A stretch of 64,000 bases of DNA, from assembly GCF_000383575.1 (NCBI RefSeq), contig NZ_KB911579.1, positions 2,760,523-2,824,522 of the forward strand. The letters are read 5' to 3'. Source of the stretch: Salinispora oceanensis (lineage in GTDB: Bacteria; Actinomycetota; Actinomycetes; Mycobacteriales; Micromonosporaceae). Within the stretch, counting starts at the first letter, position 1. Each line of letters begins with the position of its first letter. Below the pieces are notes generated by a model. It was given only the letters and a program-made list of their open reading frames with translations. It did not search any database and was not told where the DNA came from. Made by a program: the position numbers and the translations under genes. Shown here one piece after another: positions 1 to 8,734 of the stretch.

Positions 1-152
1 CGGTACTGGGCGTCCGGGGCGTGCCGTCGCTGAGCATCGATGGTCGCCCTGCGTTCTCCGGGGTGCGACCGGTCGCGGCGCTACGCGCGGAGCTCGACGG
101 GGCCCGCCCGCCGGCGGCGGAAGGGACGCCTCGCGCGGTTGTGGAGGGCTGA
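1..152 (+). CDS. DsbA-family (FrnE-like) thiol oxidoreductase, C-terminal fragment
   Basis: Only the last 49 codons lie in the window, read from base 3 to the TGA at 150-152. The peptide contains GVRGVPSLSIDGRPAFSG, which matches the cis-Pro loop region (GV.GVP.F.ID.. ..SG) of DsbA/FrnE-type thioredoxin-fold oxidoreductases, followed by the usual terminal helix and a short tail. The active-site CxxC would be upstream and cannot be seen. The family catalyses disulfide exchange in the cytoplasm or envelope; the exact substrate is unknown. The family call rests on one motif and on the typical position of that motif near the C-terminus. Confidence 0.6.
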   Translation, partial: VLGVRGVPSLSIDGRPAFSGVRPVAALRAELDGARPPAAEGTPRAVVEG

Positions 153-248
153 CCGTCCTGGCACCACGCCCGCACCGGTGCCGGGGACGCGCCGGCCACG
201 CCCGTACGCGAAGGTCGAAGTGCCCGTCATATCCGCTCCCGGGCGCCG

Positions 249-1178
249 TCACCAGCGGCGGCCTCGACCCGCGGGCGGGTCCAGTTCCGCCGCCCGGGCG
301 AGCAGCGCGCTCCGGTCGATGGAGTCGACGTTCGTCGGCGCCACGGTGCAGGCGTAGGCCCCGGAGATCGCCCCGTACAGGGCACACCGCCGCGCCGGCT
401 CCCCCGCGAGCCAGCCGAACAGGAAGCCTGCGGCGAAAGCGTCGCCCGCACCGTTGGAGTCCACCACCGGCGCTGGCGGATCGACCGCCGGAACATGGCT
501 GAACTCGCCGTCGACCAGCAGGTACGCCCCCTCGGCTCCGGCGGTGGCCACGACCGTGCGGGCCCGGCCGCGTTCGATGATGCGCCGCATCGTCTGCTCG
601 GGGTCGGCCAGTGCGGCCGACGACACGAAGACGAGGTCGGCCGCGTAGGCGAAGTCCTCGTGGTACGGCTCGTTGCCGTCCCAGTTGTGCAGGTCCGTGG
701 AGATGGTTACCCCCGCCGCGCGCAGCGTGGGGAGGGCGAAGGCGCACGGATGGGTGATCGACACGTGGGCGTGCCGGCTCGCCGTGGCGAGGGCGGTGAC
801 CGTCTCCACCGGGAGCCGGTCCCCCGCCTCGGATCGGCTGCTGTCGTACAGGGACAGCCGCCGTCCGTCCGGGGCGACGAGGTTGACCGCACGGCGGGTA
901 CCGGCCCGCAGCGGAAAGACGGTGAGCGGGATGCCCCGCTCGGCGTGCAGGGCGCGGACTAAGTCGCCCTCGTGGTCGTCGCCGATCACATCGATGTGGT
1001 GGGTATGCAGGCCCAGGGCGTGGACCGCCATCGCCACGAAGTCGCCGGTCTGCCCTGCCCGGGTCGTGATCGCCGGCACCAGGTAGCTGTCGGCGAACGG
1101 AAGGGGCAGCTGCGGTGCGTAGACGATGGTGTCCACGCCAGCGCCGCCTAGGACAAGAACGTCGATCTCAGTGTTCAC
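249..1178 (-). CDS. PfkB-family carbohydrate/nucleoside kinase
   Basis: The product is 309 residues, the normal size for a PfkB/ribokinase-fold kinase that phosphorylates a sugar or nucleoside with ATP in the cytoplasm. The N-terminus has the glycine-rich substrate strand (GGAGVDTIV, residues 11-19). The C-terminal PfkB signature DSNGAGDAFAAGF begins at residue 240, with the catalytic Asp at about 246 in GAGD. The GTG start at 1178 is chosen because GAGGAG lies 5-6 bases upstream. The start overlaps the stop of the small membrane protein gene upstream, so the two are probably translationally coupled. The substrate cannot be read from the sequence. Confidence 0.85.
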   Translation of the reverse strand: MNTEIDVLVLGGAGVDTIVYAPQLPLPFADSYLVPAITTRAGQTGDFVAMAVHALGLHTHHIDVIGDDHEGDLVRALHAERGIPLTVFPLRAGTRRAVNLVAPDGRRLSLYDSSRSEAGDRLPVETVTALATASRHAHVSITHPCAFALPTLRAAGVTISTDLHNWDGNEPYHEDFAYAADLVFVSSAALADPEQTMRRIIERGRARTVVATAGAEGAYLLVDGEFSHVPAVDPPAPVVDSNGAGDAFAAGFLFGWLAGEPARRCALYGAISGAYACTVAPTNVDSIDRSALLARAAELDPPAGRGRRW

Positions 1179-1395
1179 AGGTGCTCCTCAGGGGACATGG
1201 TGCGGCACCGAACAGAGCTCCTCCGAGCATGAACCAGGGACCCCAGCACCTCGCGTACCAGCGGAGTTCGGTGGTCATCGTCTCACCCTTGGTCAGGGCG
1301 CTCAGTCCGAAGCCGACGAACGTGCCGCCGTGGCCCAGCAGCACGACGCCAAACAGCTCCAGCACCACTGCCGTCCACAGGGCCGCGAGGAGCAT
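1168..1395 (-). CDS. small two-helix membrane protein
   Basis: An ORF of 75 codons ends in TGA at 1168, inside the first codons of the downstream PfkB kinase gene. Two hydrophobic segments are visible: about residues 2-21 (LLAALWTAVVLELFGVVLLG) and 47-64 (YARCWGPWFMLGGALFGA). This predicts a small integral membrane protein. I do not recognise the family. The overlap with the kinase suggests one transcript. A second possible ATG lies in-frame at residue 40, which would leave only the second helix. The long upstream extension of this reading frame to 2103 is antisense to the VOC and GNAT genes and is not believed. Confidence 0.45.
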   Translation of the reverse strand: MLLAALWTAVVLELFGVVLLGHGGTFVGFGLSALTKGETMTTELRWYARCWGPWFMLGGALFGAAPCPLRSTCEH

Positions 1396-1468
1396 CCGGT
1401 CGCCCTGCGCGCCGGGGGCAGCATGATCGATCGCAGCCGATGCGCGCACCGTGACTATGCTCATGCCC

Positions 1469-1822
1469 ATGGCACTCGAATGGGAGCAGATCATCGTCGA
1501 CTCCTCCGACCCCATCGCCCTCGGGCAGTGGTGGGCCGAGGCTCTCGGCTGGGTCGTGGTCGACAAGACCGAGGAAATCGTGGAGATCCGGCCCGAGCCG
1601 GACCGGTTGCCGGGGCTGCTCTTCGTCCCCGTCCCTGAGGGCAAGACGGCGAAGAACCGGCTCCACCCCGACTTCCGCCCCGACGACCAGGAGGCCGAGG
1701 TCGCCCGGCTGATCGCCCTCGGTGCCCGGCGCGCCGAGCCCGCGCAGGAAGGGCAGCACTGGGTGACCCTCTTCGACCCGGAGGGCAACGAATTCTGTGT
1801 CCTGTCCGAGCCGAGGAGCTGA
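1469..1822 (+). CDS. VOC-family (glyoxalase-like) protein
   Basis: A protein of 117 residues with the vicinal-oxygen-chelate fold: an opening beta strand (LEWEQIIVDSSDP), an alpha helix with WWAEALGW, and the closing LFDPEGNEFCVL typical of the glyoxalase-like domain. Such proteins bind or transform small molecules, often giving resistance or degradation functions; the ligand is unknown. The ATG at 1469 is preferred over the GTG at 1451 and ATGs at 1457 and 1463. The family normally begins MAL.W, and a TATGCT -10-like hexamer ends 7 bases before this ATG, suggesting a leaderless mRNA. The gene is divergent from the kinase unit. Confidence 0.8.
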   Translation: MALEWEQIIVDSSDPIALGQWWAEALGWVVVDKTEEIVEIRPEPDRLPGLLFVPVPEGKTAKNRLHPDFRPDDQEAEVARLIALGARRAEPAQEGQHWVTLFDPEGNEFCVLSEPRS

Positions 1823-1918
1823 GCGGGATCACTCACCTTATTAGATGAACGTGCCGGAACGTTCGCCCAGGCACGCGGTCGCGGGCCGTCGAGGGCTGCC
1901 TCTGCCATCCGCCGACGG

Positions 1919-2404
1919 CTACAGCGACGCCGGTAGCACCAGACGCATGGTCGGGGAGTGCGTCGGCGTAAAGCCCAACGCCCGGTAGAGCGACTCGCCG
2001 TCGCGGGAAGCCCGCAGGTCCACTCTCGTAACTCCCCGTTGCTGATACCAGCCGAGAAGCGCCTGCATGCAAGCCCGCGAGTAGCCACGTCTACGGCAGT
2101 CACGATCCGTGGCTACGTTGAAGATGTATCCCACGTTACCGCTGGGGTTATCCGGACTACCCAGGCGATGCTCTATGACACCGACCGCGCACGCGGCCAA
2201 ACCCTGGGGCGCCGTATTCCTTTCGACCACGAAGGCCGCCAGCGAGGGGAGCGGATCAGCGAGCCGCTGCTGCAGCGTCTCCGCTGCGGCTGCAGACCAT
2301 CTCCCCGGTTGTGGATCGGCCCCGTCCACATCCGCCAGCATCACTCCACGCAGCCGCACCAACTCCGCTGCATCCTCAACTTCGGCTCGACGGACCTCAA
2401 CCAC
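1919..2404 (-). CDS. GNAT-family N-acetyltransferase
   Basis: The product is about 161 residues. It starts with VEVRRAEVEDAAELVRLR (beta1-alpha1 of GNAT), has the acetyl-CoA-binding strand and loop GYIFNVATDRDCRRRGYSRA (R..G-type pyrophosphate loop) around residues 95-115, and ends with the YRALGF motif. GNAT enzymes transfer acetyl from acetyl-CoA to amines. The GTG at 2404 is the first start codon fitting the fold. An ATG at 2578 would add 58 residues unlike the family and run into the promoter of the divergent gene at 2588. No good Shine-Dalgarno is visible, so the start is uncertain. Confidence 0.75.
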   Translation of the reverse strand: MVEVRRAEVEDAAELVRLRGVMLADVDGADPQPGRWSAAAAETLQQRLADPLPSLAAFVVERNTAPQGLAACAVGVIEHRLGSPDNPSGNVGYIFNVATDRDCRRRGYSRACMQALLGWYQQRGVTRVDLRASRDGESLYRALGFTPTHSPTMRLVLPASL

Positions 2405-2587
2405 GGCTGGGACAGTACTGACGACATGATGTCCGACGCCACCGACTACCAGCGGTCCGTACCGAGGTCCGGGCGGAAGTCGTCGTGATGCGCCATGAAT
2501 CTGAGGAGTCCCGCCAACGACTGCCCACGTCGGGTGTGTGCGGTCCGATGAGACGCGAGCATCACCAGAGTGCCGCATAATCCGCTC

Positions 2588-2938
2588 ATGACCTCTACCG
2601 GCTCCGCACGGCTGTCACTGTGGTCCACAGACTCCTTCCTGTCGATCGGCTCCCACGGCTCGGTACTGTCCATCGGCAGTGTCGGCTCGATCGCCTCCAT
2701 CGCCAGTATCGGATCGGCTGGATCGATCCTGTCCGTCGGCTCCGCGCTGTCGACCGGTTCGGCGCTGTCCTGGCGGTCGCGCTGGTCGCTCCTGGCCGAC
2801 CAGTCCTTCGGCGCCGCGCTGGCATCCCGCAGCAGTGTCCGCGCACGGACCGGGCCGCCCGCGGCGCTGGCAGCCGTCGCGCTCGCCGCCTACGTCGGCT
2901 ACCTGGTGGCACGCAGCCGCCAACCCGACCCAAGTTGA
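2588..2938 (+). CDS. Ser-every-third-residue (XXS)n membrane protein, unknown family
   Basis: The predicted protein has 116 residues. From residue 10 to 67 every third residue is serine, 20 in a row, in triplets such as SIG, SVG, SAL and SIA. The first of the two intervening residues is mostly Ile/Val/Ala, the second mostly Gly/Leu/Ala. The region ends WRSRWS, and a hydrophobic helix follows at about 91-107 with a short basic tail (ARSRQ). Both TCN and AGY serine codons are used, which argues for selection on the protein rather than a young DNA repeat. The ATG at 2588 is chosen over 2570. The gene is divergent from the GNAT gene. Function unknown; a fibrous or solenoid surface element held by the C-terminal helix is possible. 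Confidence 0.6.
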   Translation: MTSTGSARLSLWSTDSFLSIGSHGSVLSIGSVGSIASIASIGSAGSILSVGSALSTGSALSWRSRWSLLADQSFGAALASRSSVRARTGPPAALAAVALAAYVGYLVARSRQPDPS

Positions 2939-3296
2939 TCCCTTGTCGGCGAGGTGGCAGGCATCCGGCGGCGTACGAGGCTCGGCGTAGCGCGAAGGTC
3001 GAGCCGCGATTCGTCGGCGAGATGTCCAGTGGCTGCCCTCGTAGTTGCCTGGTTATGGTGCCAGGCACCCTGCCGATGACATTCGGCCACGCCAGTCGGC
3101 GGGTCCACGAACTGGGTCGATGGAGCGGCCCCCGCACGCCTCGACTGCCGTAGCCCCGTGCTGCCGGAATCGGCGATCAATCCTCATCCACACCCGTTTT
3201 CCCGACCGTCTCCGTCCGTACAGCCAGTAGCGTGTCCATGCGCTTACATCCGACGCAACAGCCGTAGCCGTACCAATGGTGAGCAGGAAGGCCCCG

Positions 3297-3983
3297 ATGC
3301 TTCTCGAGAGCCGTGACCTGTCTGTCGGCTACCGGGGCCAACCCCTGTTCGGCGCCTTGCGGATGGGCGTCGACTCCGGCGAGGTGCTGGTGGTGACCGG
3401 CCGCAACGGCAGCGGCAAGTCCTCGCTTCTCCGGTGCCTCGCCGGCCAGCAACGGCCACTCGCCGGCGCGGTAACGCTCGAGGGGCAGCCCGCCGACGAC
3501 CGTGAGCCACGGTTCCGCCGCTCCGTCGCCGCCCTTCTCGACGCTGGTGCCTGGTACCCCAACCTGACCGTCGCCGAGCACCTGAGCTTCGTCCAGTTGG
3601 TCAACGCCCCTTTGCCGGAGGACTGGTTCACCGCCGCTGACCTGGCGGCGGCGCTCGCCCTCAACAGCTTCGCCGACACTGTTCCCGGTCAACTGTCGTC
3701 CGGGCAACGCCAGCGGCTGGCGGTGGCTATGGTGCTGGCCCGTCCGAGCCGGCTCCTGCTGCTCGACGAGCCGGAACGGCACCTCGACGAGTCTGGCCGG
3801 GACAGCGTCGGCCGCCTGGTGACCGAGTACGCCGATCGAGGGGGCGCGGTCGTGCTGGTCACCCACGACGCCTCGCTCGCTGTCGGACCGGGCTGGCGGA
3901 CGCTCTCGCTGGACCGGGACGCCGCCGAGGGGCCGGCAGTCGCGTCGGGGAAGCGGGCCCGTCGACGCAGCGGAGCACGATGA
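3297..3983 (+). CDS. ABC transporter ATP-binding protein
   Basis: A 228-residue nucleotide-binding subunit with Walker A GRNGSGKSS (35-43), signature motif LSSGQRQRLA (133-142), Walker B LLLLDEPE (153-160) and an H-loop LVTHDAS. It would power the membrane protein encoded immediately downstream, whose start overlaps its stop by ATGA at 3980-3983. The ATG at 3297 is preferred over 3276 because AGGAAGG lies just upstream and the domain begins there. The substrate is unknown; single-ATPase/single-permease pairs like this are generally exporters. A TAGCGT hexamer near 3226 may be its -10 box. Confidence 0.92.
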   Translation: MLLESRDLSVGYRGQPLFGALRMGVDSGEVLVVTGRNGSGKSSLLRCLAGQQRPLAGAVTLEGQPADDREPRFRRSVAALLDAGAWYPNLTVAEHLSFVQLVNAPLPEDWFTAADLAAALALNSFADTVPGQLSSGQRQRLAVAMVLARPSRLLLLDEPERHLDESGRDSVGRLVTEYADRGGAVVLVTHDASLAVGPGWRTLSLDRDAAEGPAVASGKRARRRSGAR

Positions 3984-5548
3984 GCGTGGTGCGGCGTGCG
4001 CCCGCCGGTCCCGCGGTGTCCAGCGTGCAGCCGGTGCGAGCCAACCCGCCCGGGGCGTCACGGCGGTGGCTGAGGCAGCGCCGCCGTCAGCACGGGGGCG
4101 GGGCCGGAAGCCTCTATTTCGTGGCGCTGTCCGTCCTGGTGGGCATCGCTGTCGTGGCCGGTACGCTGCCCCGGCTGCTCAGCGGCGACCGAAGCGCCGC
4201 AGATTCCGCAGCGGCTCTACCGCTGCTCGCCGTGGGTCTGCTGGGATACGCCTTCGCCCTGACACTCGCCGCCAGATTCGGTCCGGTCACCGCCACCCCG
4301 GCGACATTGGCGTGGTGGTTGGCCAGTCCCGTCGACCGGCGACTGCTTCTGCTTCCCGGCGCCGCGATGGTGTTGTCGGTCGCCGCCGTCGTCGGTGCGC
4401 TGCACGGTGCCTTCGTGGTTACGGTCATTGGCGCAGCTGAACAGACGGCAGCGGCGCTGATGGTGGGTGCCGGCATTACCGGCGGCGTGCTGACCGGGGC
4501 CCTCGCCGTGGTGATCCAGACCGTGACCGACGCCGCGGCGGCGGTGCTGGAGCGGGTCGCGGTGCTCCTCGGCGCGGTGGCCGCGGTCCTAACCATGGTC
4601 CGGACGCCGGTGCCGGCGGTGCCGGCGTGGGCTGGCCCGTGGGGCTGGCCGCAGGCCGCCGCCGAGGGCCGGGGCGGGTCCTGGTTACCGTGGGCGGTAG
4701 CCATGGCCCTGGCGGTGGCCGCGGTCGGCGTGTGGCGGCTCGACCGGCTTCCCCTACGTCGGCTCGCTGCCGGCAGCACACTGGGGGCCATCGCGGGCGC
4801 GGGACTGGTCACTGTCGACCCGGGCATCGCCTCCAGGGCCGCCGAGGAGCGCCGGTGGGCTACACGTTCCCCGAGGGGCGGTGGGCTGCCAGGTATCGCC
4901 GGCCCCCGCGCCGTGGTCGGCCACGATCTCATTGTGGCCCGCCGGTCACCTGCGGGTCTCCTCGTCGCCGGGGCGACGCTGCTGATGCCGACCCTCTTGG
5001 GGTTGCTCACCGGCTGGGGCATCGTACTGGCCGCCGGCTGGCTGCTGAGCGGGCTCGCCGCGGTCGCCCCGTCCACGGTTAACGCGCGACGGGACCGGGA
5101 CCTGCCGGCATTGCGTCGGCTGCTCAATCTCTCCGGCCCGACCCTGGTCGGTGCCCGGTCAGTACTGCCGACGGTCCTCGCGGTCAGCTGGGGTATCGGC
5201 GCGGGCGCCCTGCTCACGGCCCGGACCCCTGGCGCGGAGGGTTGGGCCTGGCCGGTGTTGGGCGCCGCCGCCGGGCCAGGACTGGCGGCGGGAGCGCTCC
5301 GGGCCGCGCGACGCGGCGCGGTCCGCCACGAACTGCCGCCGATCGTCACCCCCATGGGTATCCTGCCGACCGGCCCACTGCACTGGGCCGCGACCGGCTA
5401 CGACACCGCCATCTTGTTCACCACGCCGACCCTGGCCGCCTTGATCACCGGCGTACCGGCCGCCATGATCCTGCCCCAGGTGATCATCTCGGTGGTCGGG
5501 GTGGTTGCGTTCGTGCTCCTCGCCGGCCGGGGTGACGGGCGGCGGTGA
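3980..5548 (+). CDS. polytopic ABC transporter permease-like protein (DUF6297-like)
   Basis: A 522-residue integral membrane protein with roughly ten or more hydrophobic segments, beginning after a basic N-terminus (RRWLRQRRRQ). It overlaps the ATPase gene by four bases, so the two are very likely one transporter. It lacks the classic EAA motif of importers. I associate this arrangement with the actinobacterial DUF6297 family, from memory and without a search. The stop codon lies inside a 20-21 bp tandem repeat (5537-5588), so the last codons and the 3' flank are repetitive. The substrate is unknown. Confidence 0.75.
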   Translation: MSVVRRAPAGPAVSSVQPVRANPPGASRRWLRQRRRQHGGGAGSLYFVALSVLVGIAVVAGTLPRLLSGDRSAADSAAALPLLAVGLLGYAFALTLAARFGPVTATPATLAWWLASPVDRRLLLLPGAAMVLSVAAVVGALHGAFVVTVIGAAEQTAAALMVGAGITGGVLTGALAVVIQTVTDAAAAVLERVAVLLGAVAAVLTMVRTPVPAVPAWAGPWGWPQAAAEGRGGSWLPWAVAMALAVAAVGVWRLDRLPLRRLAAGSTLGAIAGAGLVTVDPGIASRAAEERRWATRSPRGGGLPGIAGPRAVVGHDLIVARRSPAGLLVAGATLLMPTLLGLLTGWGIVLAAGWLLSGLAAVAPSTVNARRDRDLPALRRLLNLSGPTLVGARSVLPTVLAVSWGIGAGALLTARTPGAEGWAWPVLGAAAGPGLAAGALRAARRGAVRHELPPIVTPMGILPTGPLHWAATGYDTAILFTTPTLAALITGVPAAMILPQVIISVVGVVAFVLLAGRGDGRR

Positions 5549-5588
5549 GGGGTGCCAGGGCGGCGGTGAGGGTGTCAGGGCGGCGGTG
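5537..5588. repeat. 20-21 bp tandem repeat across a stop codon
   Basis: Two and a half copies of a G-rich unit beginning GGGCGGCGGTGAGG occur at 5537-5557, 5558-5577 and 5578-5588. The first copy contains the TGA of the upstream permease gene. The later copies could extend the ORF if replication slippage changed the frame. Confidence 0.8.
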
Positions 5589-6056
5589 TCTTGGCGGTCG
5601 GCCTTGAGCCCTGGTCATCGCGCGGACAGCCGGTGGGCACATGAAAATTGTTTCCGGCGTTCCTGGTTGCGCCGGGCTAAACCCCTGGGTGACCCTATGG
5701 GTGCGATGTTCATGCAGCTCGATGTTCTGCTCGCGAGGAGCTGAAAGGCGGTGCCATGGGCCAGACCCTGCGGACGCTTCAGCCATCTCTGTCCGAGCGC
5801 CACTTTTTTGGGGCTGCACTCCGCCGGCCGCGTGACCGCGCGAACCTCTCGCAGGTGCGGCTGAGCGTCATGATCCGTTCCGGTGCGGACCTGGTGTGTC
5901 GCGTGGAGACAGTCGACCGGTTCCCCTCCGGTGGGTTTACCGAGGTCGGCGATAGGGCTCTGGCGACCGGGTGCCCCGATGCGTCTGCTACCGCTGCTCG
6001 AATATCAACATCTGACGGACGGGCACGCGCATCTTCGCCAGGGAGGAGTTGACCCC
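5589..6056. other. intergenic region upstream of the sulfide module
   Basis: About 470 bases without a convincing gene; the reading frames here look non-coding. It must hold the promoter of the MBL-rhodanese/SQR pair. The one notable structure is at 5681-5702, where two ACCC...GGGT inverted repeats stand side by side (ACCC-ct-GGGT, one base, ACCC-tat-GGGT), as in a double operator. An AT-rich patch (aaaattgttt) lies at 5642-5652. Confidence 0.4.
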
Positions 6057-7415
6057 GTGGTGGACGTGGCAGTGGTGCAGACCAGCGAGCTCGGTGACCG
6101 CAGCTACATCGCCCACGACGGGCACGTCGCGATCGTGGTTGATCCGCAGCGTGACCTGGACCGCTTGCAGACGGTTCTCCACGAGCGTGGGCTGCGCTGC
6201 GCGATGGTGCTGGAGACGCACATCCACAACGACTACGTCTCCGGCGGCCTGCAACTGGCCCATCAGCACGATGCGCCGTACGCGGTCAACGCCGCCGATG
6301 AGGTGGCGTTCGAGCGGCACGGCGTCGCTGATGGTGACGAACTGTCGGTGGGGGGCATGCGAGTGCGGGTGGTGGCGACCCCGGGACACACCGACACCCA
6401 CCTGGCCTTCGTGATTAGCGGTGGCCCCGGGCCGGCGGCGGTATTCACCGGCGGCTGCCTGCTCTACGGCAGCGTTGGGCGCACCGACCTGGTCGACCCG
6501 GCCCGCACGGAGGAACTGACCCGGGCCCAGTATCGCTCGGCACACCGCCTCGTCGACCTGCTCGACGACGACGCCCGAATCTTTCCGACCCACGGATTCG
6601 GCAGCTTCTGCTCCGCCGGATCCAGCTCCGGTGGCGAGGACAGCACGATCGGGCAGGAGAGAGCCCGCAACGATGCGTTCACCGCCACGAACGAGGACAC
6701 CTTCGTGGCGCAGCTGGTCGCCGGTCTCACCGCCTACCCGGCCTACTACGCGTTCATGGGTGCCCGCAACCGTGCTGGCGCCGGACCGGTCGACCTGTCC
6801 GCCCCGCAGCAGGTAAGTCCGGCCGAACTGCGGGAACGGATCAGCGCCGGGGAGTGGGTGGTCGACCTGCGCGACCGGACCGCGTACGCCGCCGAGCACC
6901 TCGTCGGCACCATCAGTATCGCCCTGAGCCAGCAGTTCGCCACGTACCTCGGCTGGCTCATTCCCTGGGGCATTCCGCTCACCCTGATCGGTGAGACCCC
7001 GCAGCAGATTACCGACGCGCAACGCCAACTCGTGCGCATCGGCATTGACCGGCCCGACGGTGCTGCCACGGGCAGGCTGCGCGACCTGGCCGACGGTGTG
7101 GCCACCCACAGCTACCGGCGGATCACCTTCGCTGGACTCGCCGCAGCCCAGCAGGCCGGCGAGGCCCTGACCCTGCTGGACGTGCGGCGCGCTGACGAAC
7201 GCGCCCTTGGCGCGATTCCCGGCTCGGTGCACATCCCGCTGCACTGCCTGCTGGATCGGCTCGGTGACGTTCCACCCGGCCCGCTTGCGGTGCACTGCGC
7301 CAGCGGGTTCCGGGCGGGCATCGCCGCCAGCCTGCTCGACCGTGCCGGCCGCGACGTCGTCCACATCGACGACGAGTACGCCGTCGCTGTCACCGCCGGC
7401 CAGGCCACCGGCTGA
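6057..7415 (+). CDS. MBL-fold hydrolase fused to two rhodanese domains (persulfide dioxygenase-like)
   Basis: About 452 residues. The N-terminal half is a metallo-beta-lactamase fold with THIHNDYVSGG (His55, His57, Asp59), GHTDTH and FPTHG metal-ligand motifs, as in ETHE1/persulfide dioxygenase relatives. The usual fourth residue of the HxHxDH motif is Tyr60, a variant common in this fusion subfamily. Two rhodanese domains follow: the first (VVDLRDRTAYAAEHLVG) has no catalytic Cys, while the second carries HCASGFRA with the persulfide Cys. Role: oxidation and transfer of sulfane sulfur. The GTG at 6057 (or 6060) follows GGAGGAG; the longer frame from 5883 is rejected. It is co-oriented with the SQR-like gene. 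Confidence 0.88.
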   Translation: MVDVAVVQTSELGDRSYIAHDGHVAIVVDPQRDLDRLQTVLHERGLRCAMVLETHIHNDYVSGGLQLAHQHDAPYAVNAADEVAFERHGVADGDELSVGGMRVRVVATPGHTDTHLAFVISGGPGPAAVFTGGCLLYGSVGRTDLVDPARTEELTRAQYRSAHRLVDLLDDDARIFPTHGFGSFCSAGSSSGGEDSTIGQERARNDAFTATNEDTFVAQLVAGLTAYPAYYAFMGARNRAGAGPVDLSAPQQVSPAELRERISAGEWVVDLRDRTAYAAEHLVGTISIALSQQFATYLGWLIPWGIPLTLIGETPQQITDAQRQLVRIGIDRPDGAATGRLRDLADGVATHSYRRITFAGLAAAQQAGEALTLLDVRRADERALGAIPGSVHIPLHCLLDRLGDVPPGPLAVHCASGFRAGIAASLLDRAGRDVVHIDDEYAVAVTAGQATG

Positions 7416-7488
7416 ACACCCTGACCGACCCCATGCCGCCGGGGGAGCGCCACCCCGCCGACGGCCTCACCCACAGGGAGGCAGCGTC

Positions 7489-8694
7489 ATGACCGCACCG
7501 GCCGTTCACCATCGCATCCTCATCGTCGGCGGCGGCAGTGCCGGCATCGACGTCGCCGCCCGGCTCCGCCGGGCGAGAGTCCCCGACATCGGCCTTATTG
7601 ATCCCGCGGAAACCCACTACTACCAGCCGCTCTGGACCTTGGTCGGTGGCGGATGCGCCAAGGCCAAGGAGAGCGCCCGCCCGCAGGCGTCGGTCATGCC
7701 GAAGGGCGTCGCCTGGATCAAGGATGCCGCGCACGCCATCGACCCGGACCAGCAGACGGTCACCACCGCTGGTGGGATCCGGGTCCGCTACGACCATCTC
7801 GTCGTGTGCCCCGGCATCCAACTCGACTGGGACAAGATCCCCGGCATGGCGGCGGCCATGGACACTCCGCTGGTCTCCAGCAACTACACGTACGCCACGG
7901 CGCCGAAGACGTGGGAACTGATCCGAAACCTGCGCTCCGGGACCGCGGTGTTCACCATGCCCGCCGGGCCGATCAAATGTGCCGGCGCCCCGCAGAAGAT
8001 CGCCTACCTGGCCGCGGATCACTGGCGTCGACAAGGCGTTCTCCGGAATATCCGGGTCGTGCTCGTGCTACCCACCCCAACCATGTTCGGCGTCCAGGTA
8101 TTCGCCGACGAACTCGAACGTGTCGCCGCCCGGTACGGCATCGAGGTCCACAAGAACAGCGAGCTCGTCGAAGTCGACGCCGACAGTCGTCAGGCGGTGA
8201 TCGCCGATCACTCCAACCACAGTAGACAAACGATTGGCTACGACCTCATGCACGTGGTACCACCGCAGTCAGCCCCCGACTGGCTCAAGCGGACCACCTT
8301 GGCCGACCCCGAAAACCCGGCCGGCTACGTCCACGTCGACCGGAACACGCTGCAGCACACCCGGTACCCGAACGTGTTCGCCCTCGGCGACGCCGGGTCC
8401 ACTCCGAATTCCAAGACCGGTGCCGCGATCCGCAAGCAGGCACCGGTGGTGGCCCGCAATCTCACCGCCACGATCAGGCGCGAGCTGCTGCCGGCGGCAT
8501 ATGACGGGTACGCATCCTGCCCGCTGACCACGGCCCGCAACAAGATGCTGCTCGCCGAGTTCGACTACACCATGCAACCTGCACCCAGCATTCCGTTCCT
8601 CGACACCACCCACGAACGCACCGACATGTGGTATCTCAAGCGCTACGGACTGCCGGCCCTCTACTGGAATCTCATGCTCCGCGGCCGCGCCTGA
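7489..8694 (+). CDS. sulfide:quinone oxidoreductase-like FAD enzyme
   Basis: A 401-residue flavoprotein of the FAD/NAD(P)-binding disulfide reductase superfamily. It has GGGSAG (14-19), the SQR-type YYQPLWTLVGGG, cysteines at about 56, 107 (VVCPG) and 164 (IKCAGAPQK), and the FAD-binding FALGDAGSTPNSKTG. SQRs oxidise sulfide to sulfane sulfur and reduce membrane quinone. The C164 context matches the redox-active Cys region. ATG at 7489 with AGGGAGG upstream. It lies 73 bases after the MBL-rhodanese gene, giving a pathway from sulfide to persulfide to sulfite or thiosulfate. The family is clear; SQR activity itself is inferred. Confidence 0.85.
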   Translation: MTAPAVHHRILIVGGGSAGIDVAARLRRARVPDIGLIDPAETHYYQPLWTLVGGGCAKAKESARPQASVMPKGVAWIKDAAHAIDPDQQTVTTAGGIRVRYDHLVVCPGIQLDWDKIPGMAAAMDTPLVSSNYTYATAPKTWELIRNLRSGTAVFTMPAGPIKCAGAPQKIAYLAADHWRRQGVLRNIRVVLVLPTPTMFGVQVFADELERVAARYGIEVHKNSELVEVDADSRQAVIADHSNHSRQTIGYDLMHVVPPQSAPDWLKRTTLADPENPAGYVHVDRNTLQHTRYPNVFALGDAGSTPNSKTGAAIRKQAPVVARNLTATIRRELLPAAYDGYASCPLTTARNKMLLAEFDYTMQPAPSIPFLDTTHERTDMWYLKRYGLPALYWNLMLRGRA

Positions 8695-8734
8695 GGCGCA
8701 CGGGTGGATGGCTACCCACTGGATGGTCGTCCGG

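Noticed and set aside
2939..3296. Possible small genes between the Ser-triplet protein and the ABC transporter
   Set aside because: Several frames are open on both strands, but none has coding-like composition or a start with a ribosome-binding site. Only a TAGCGT -10-like box near 3226 seems meaningful.
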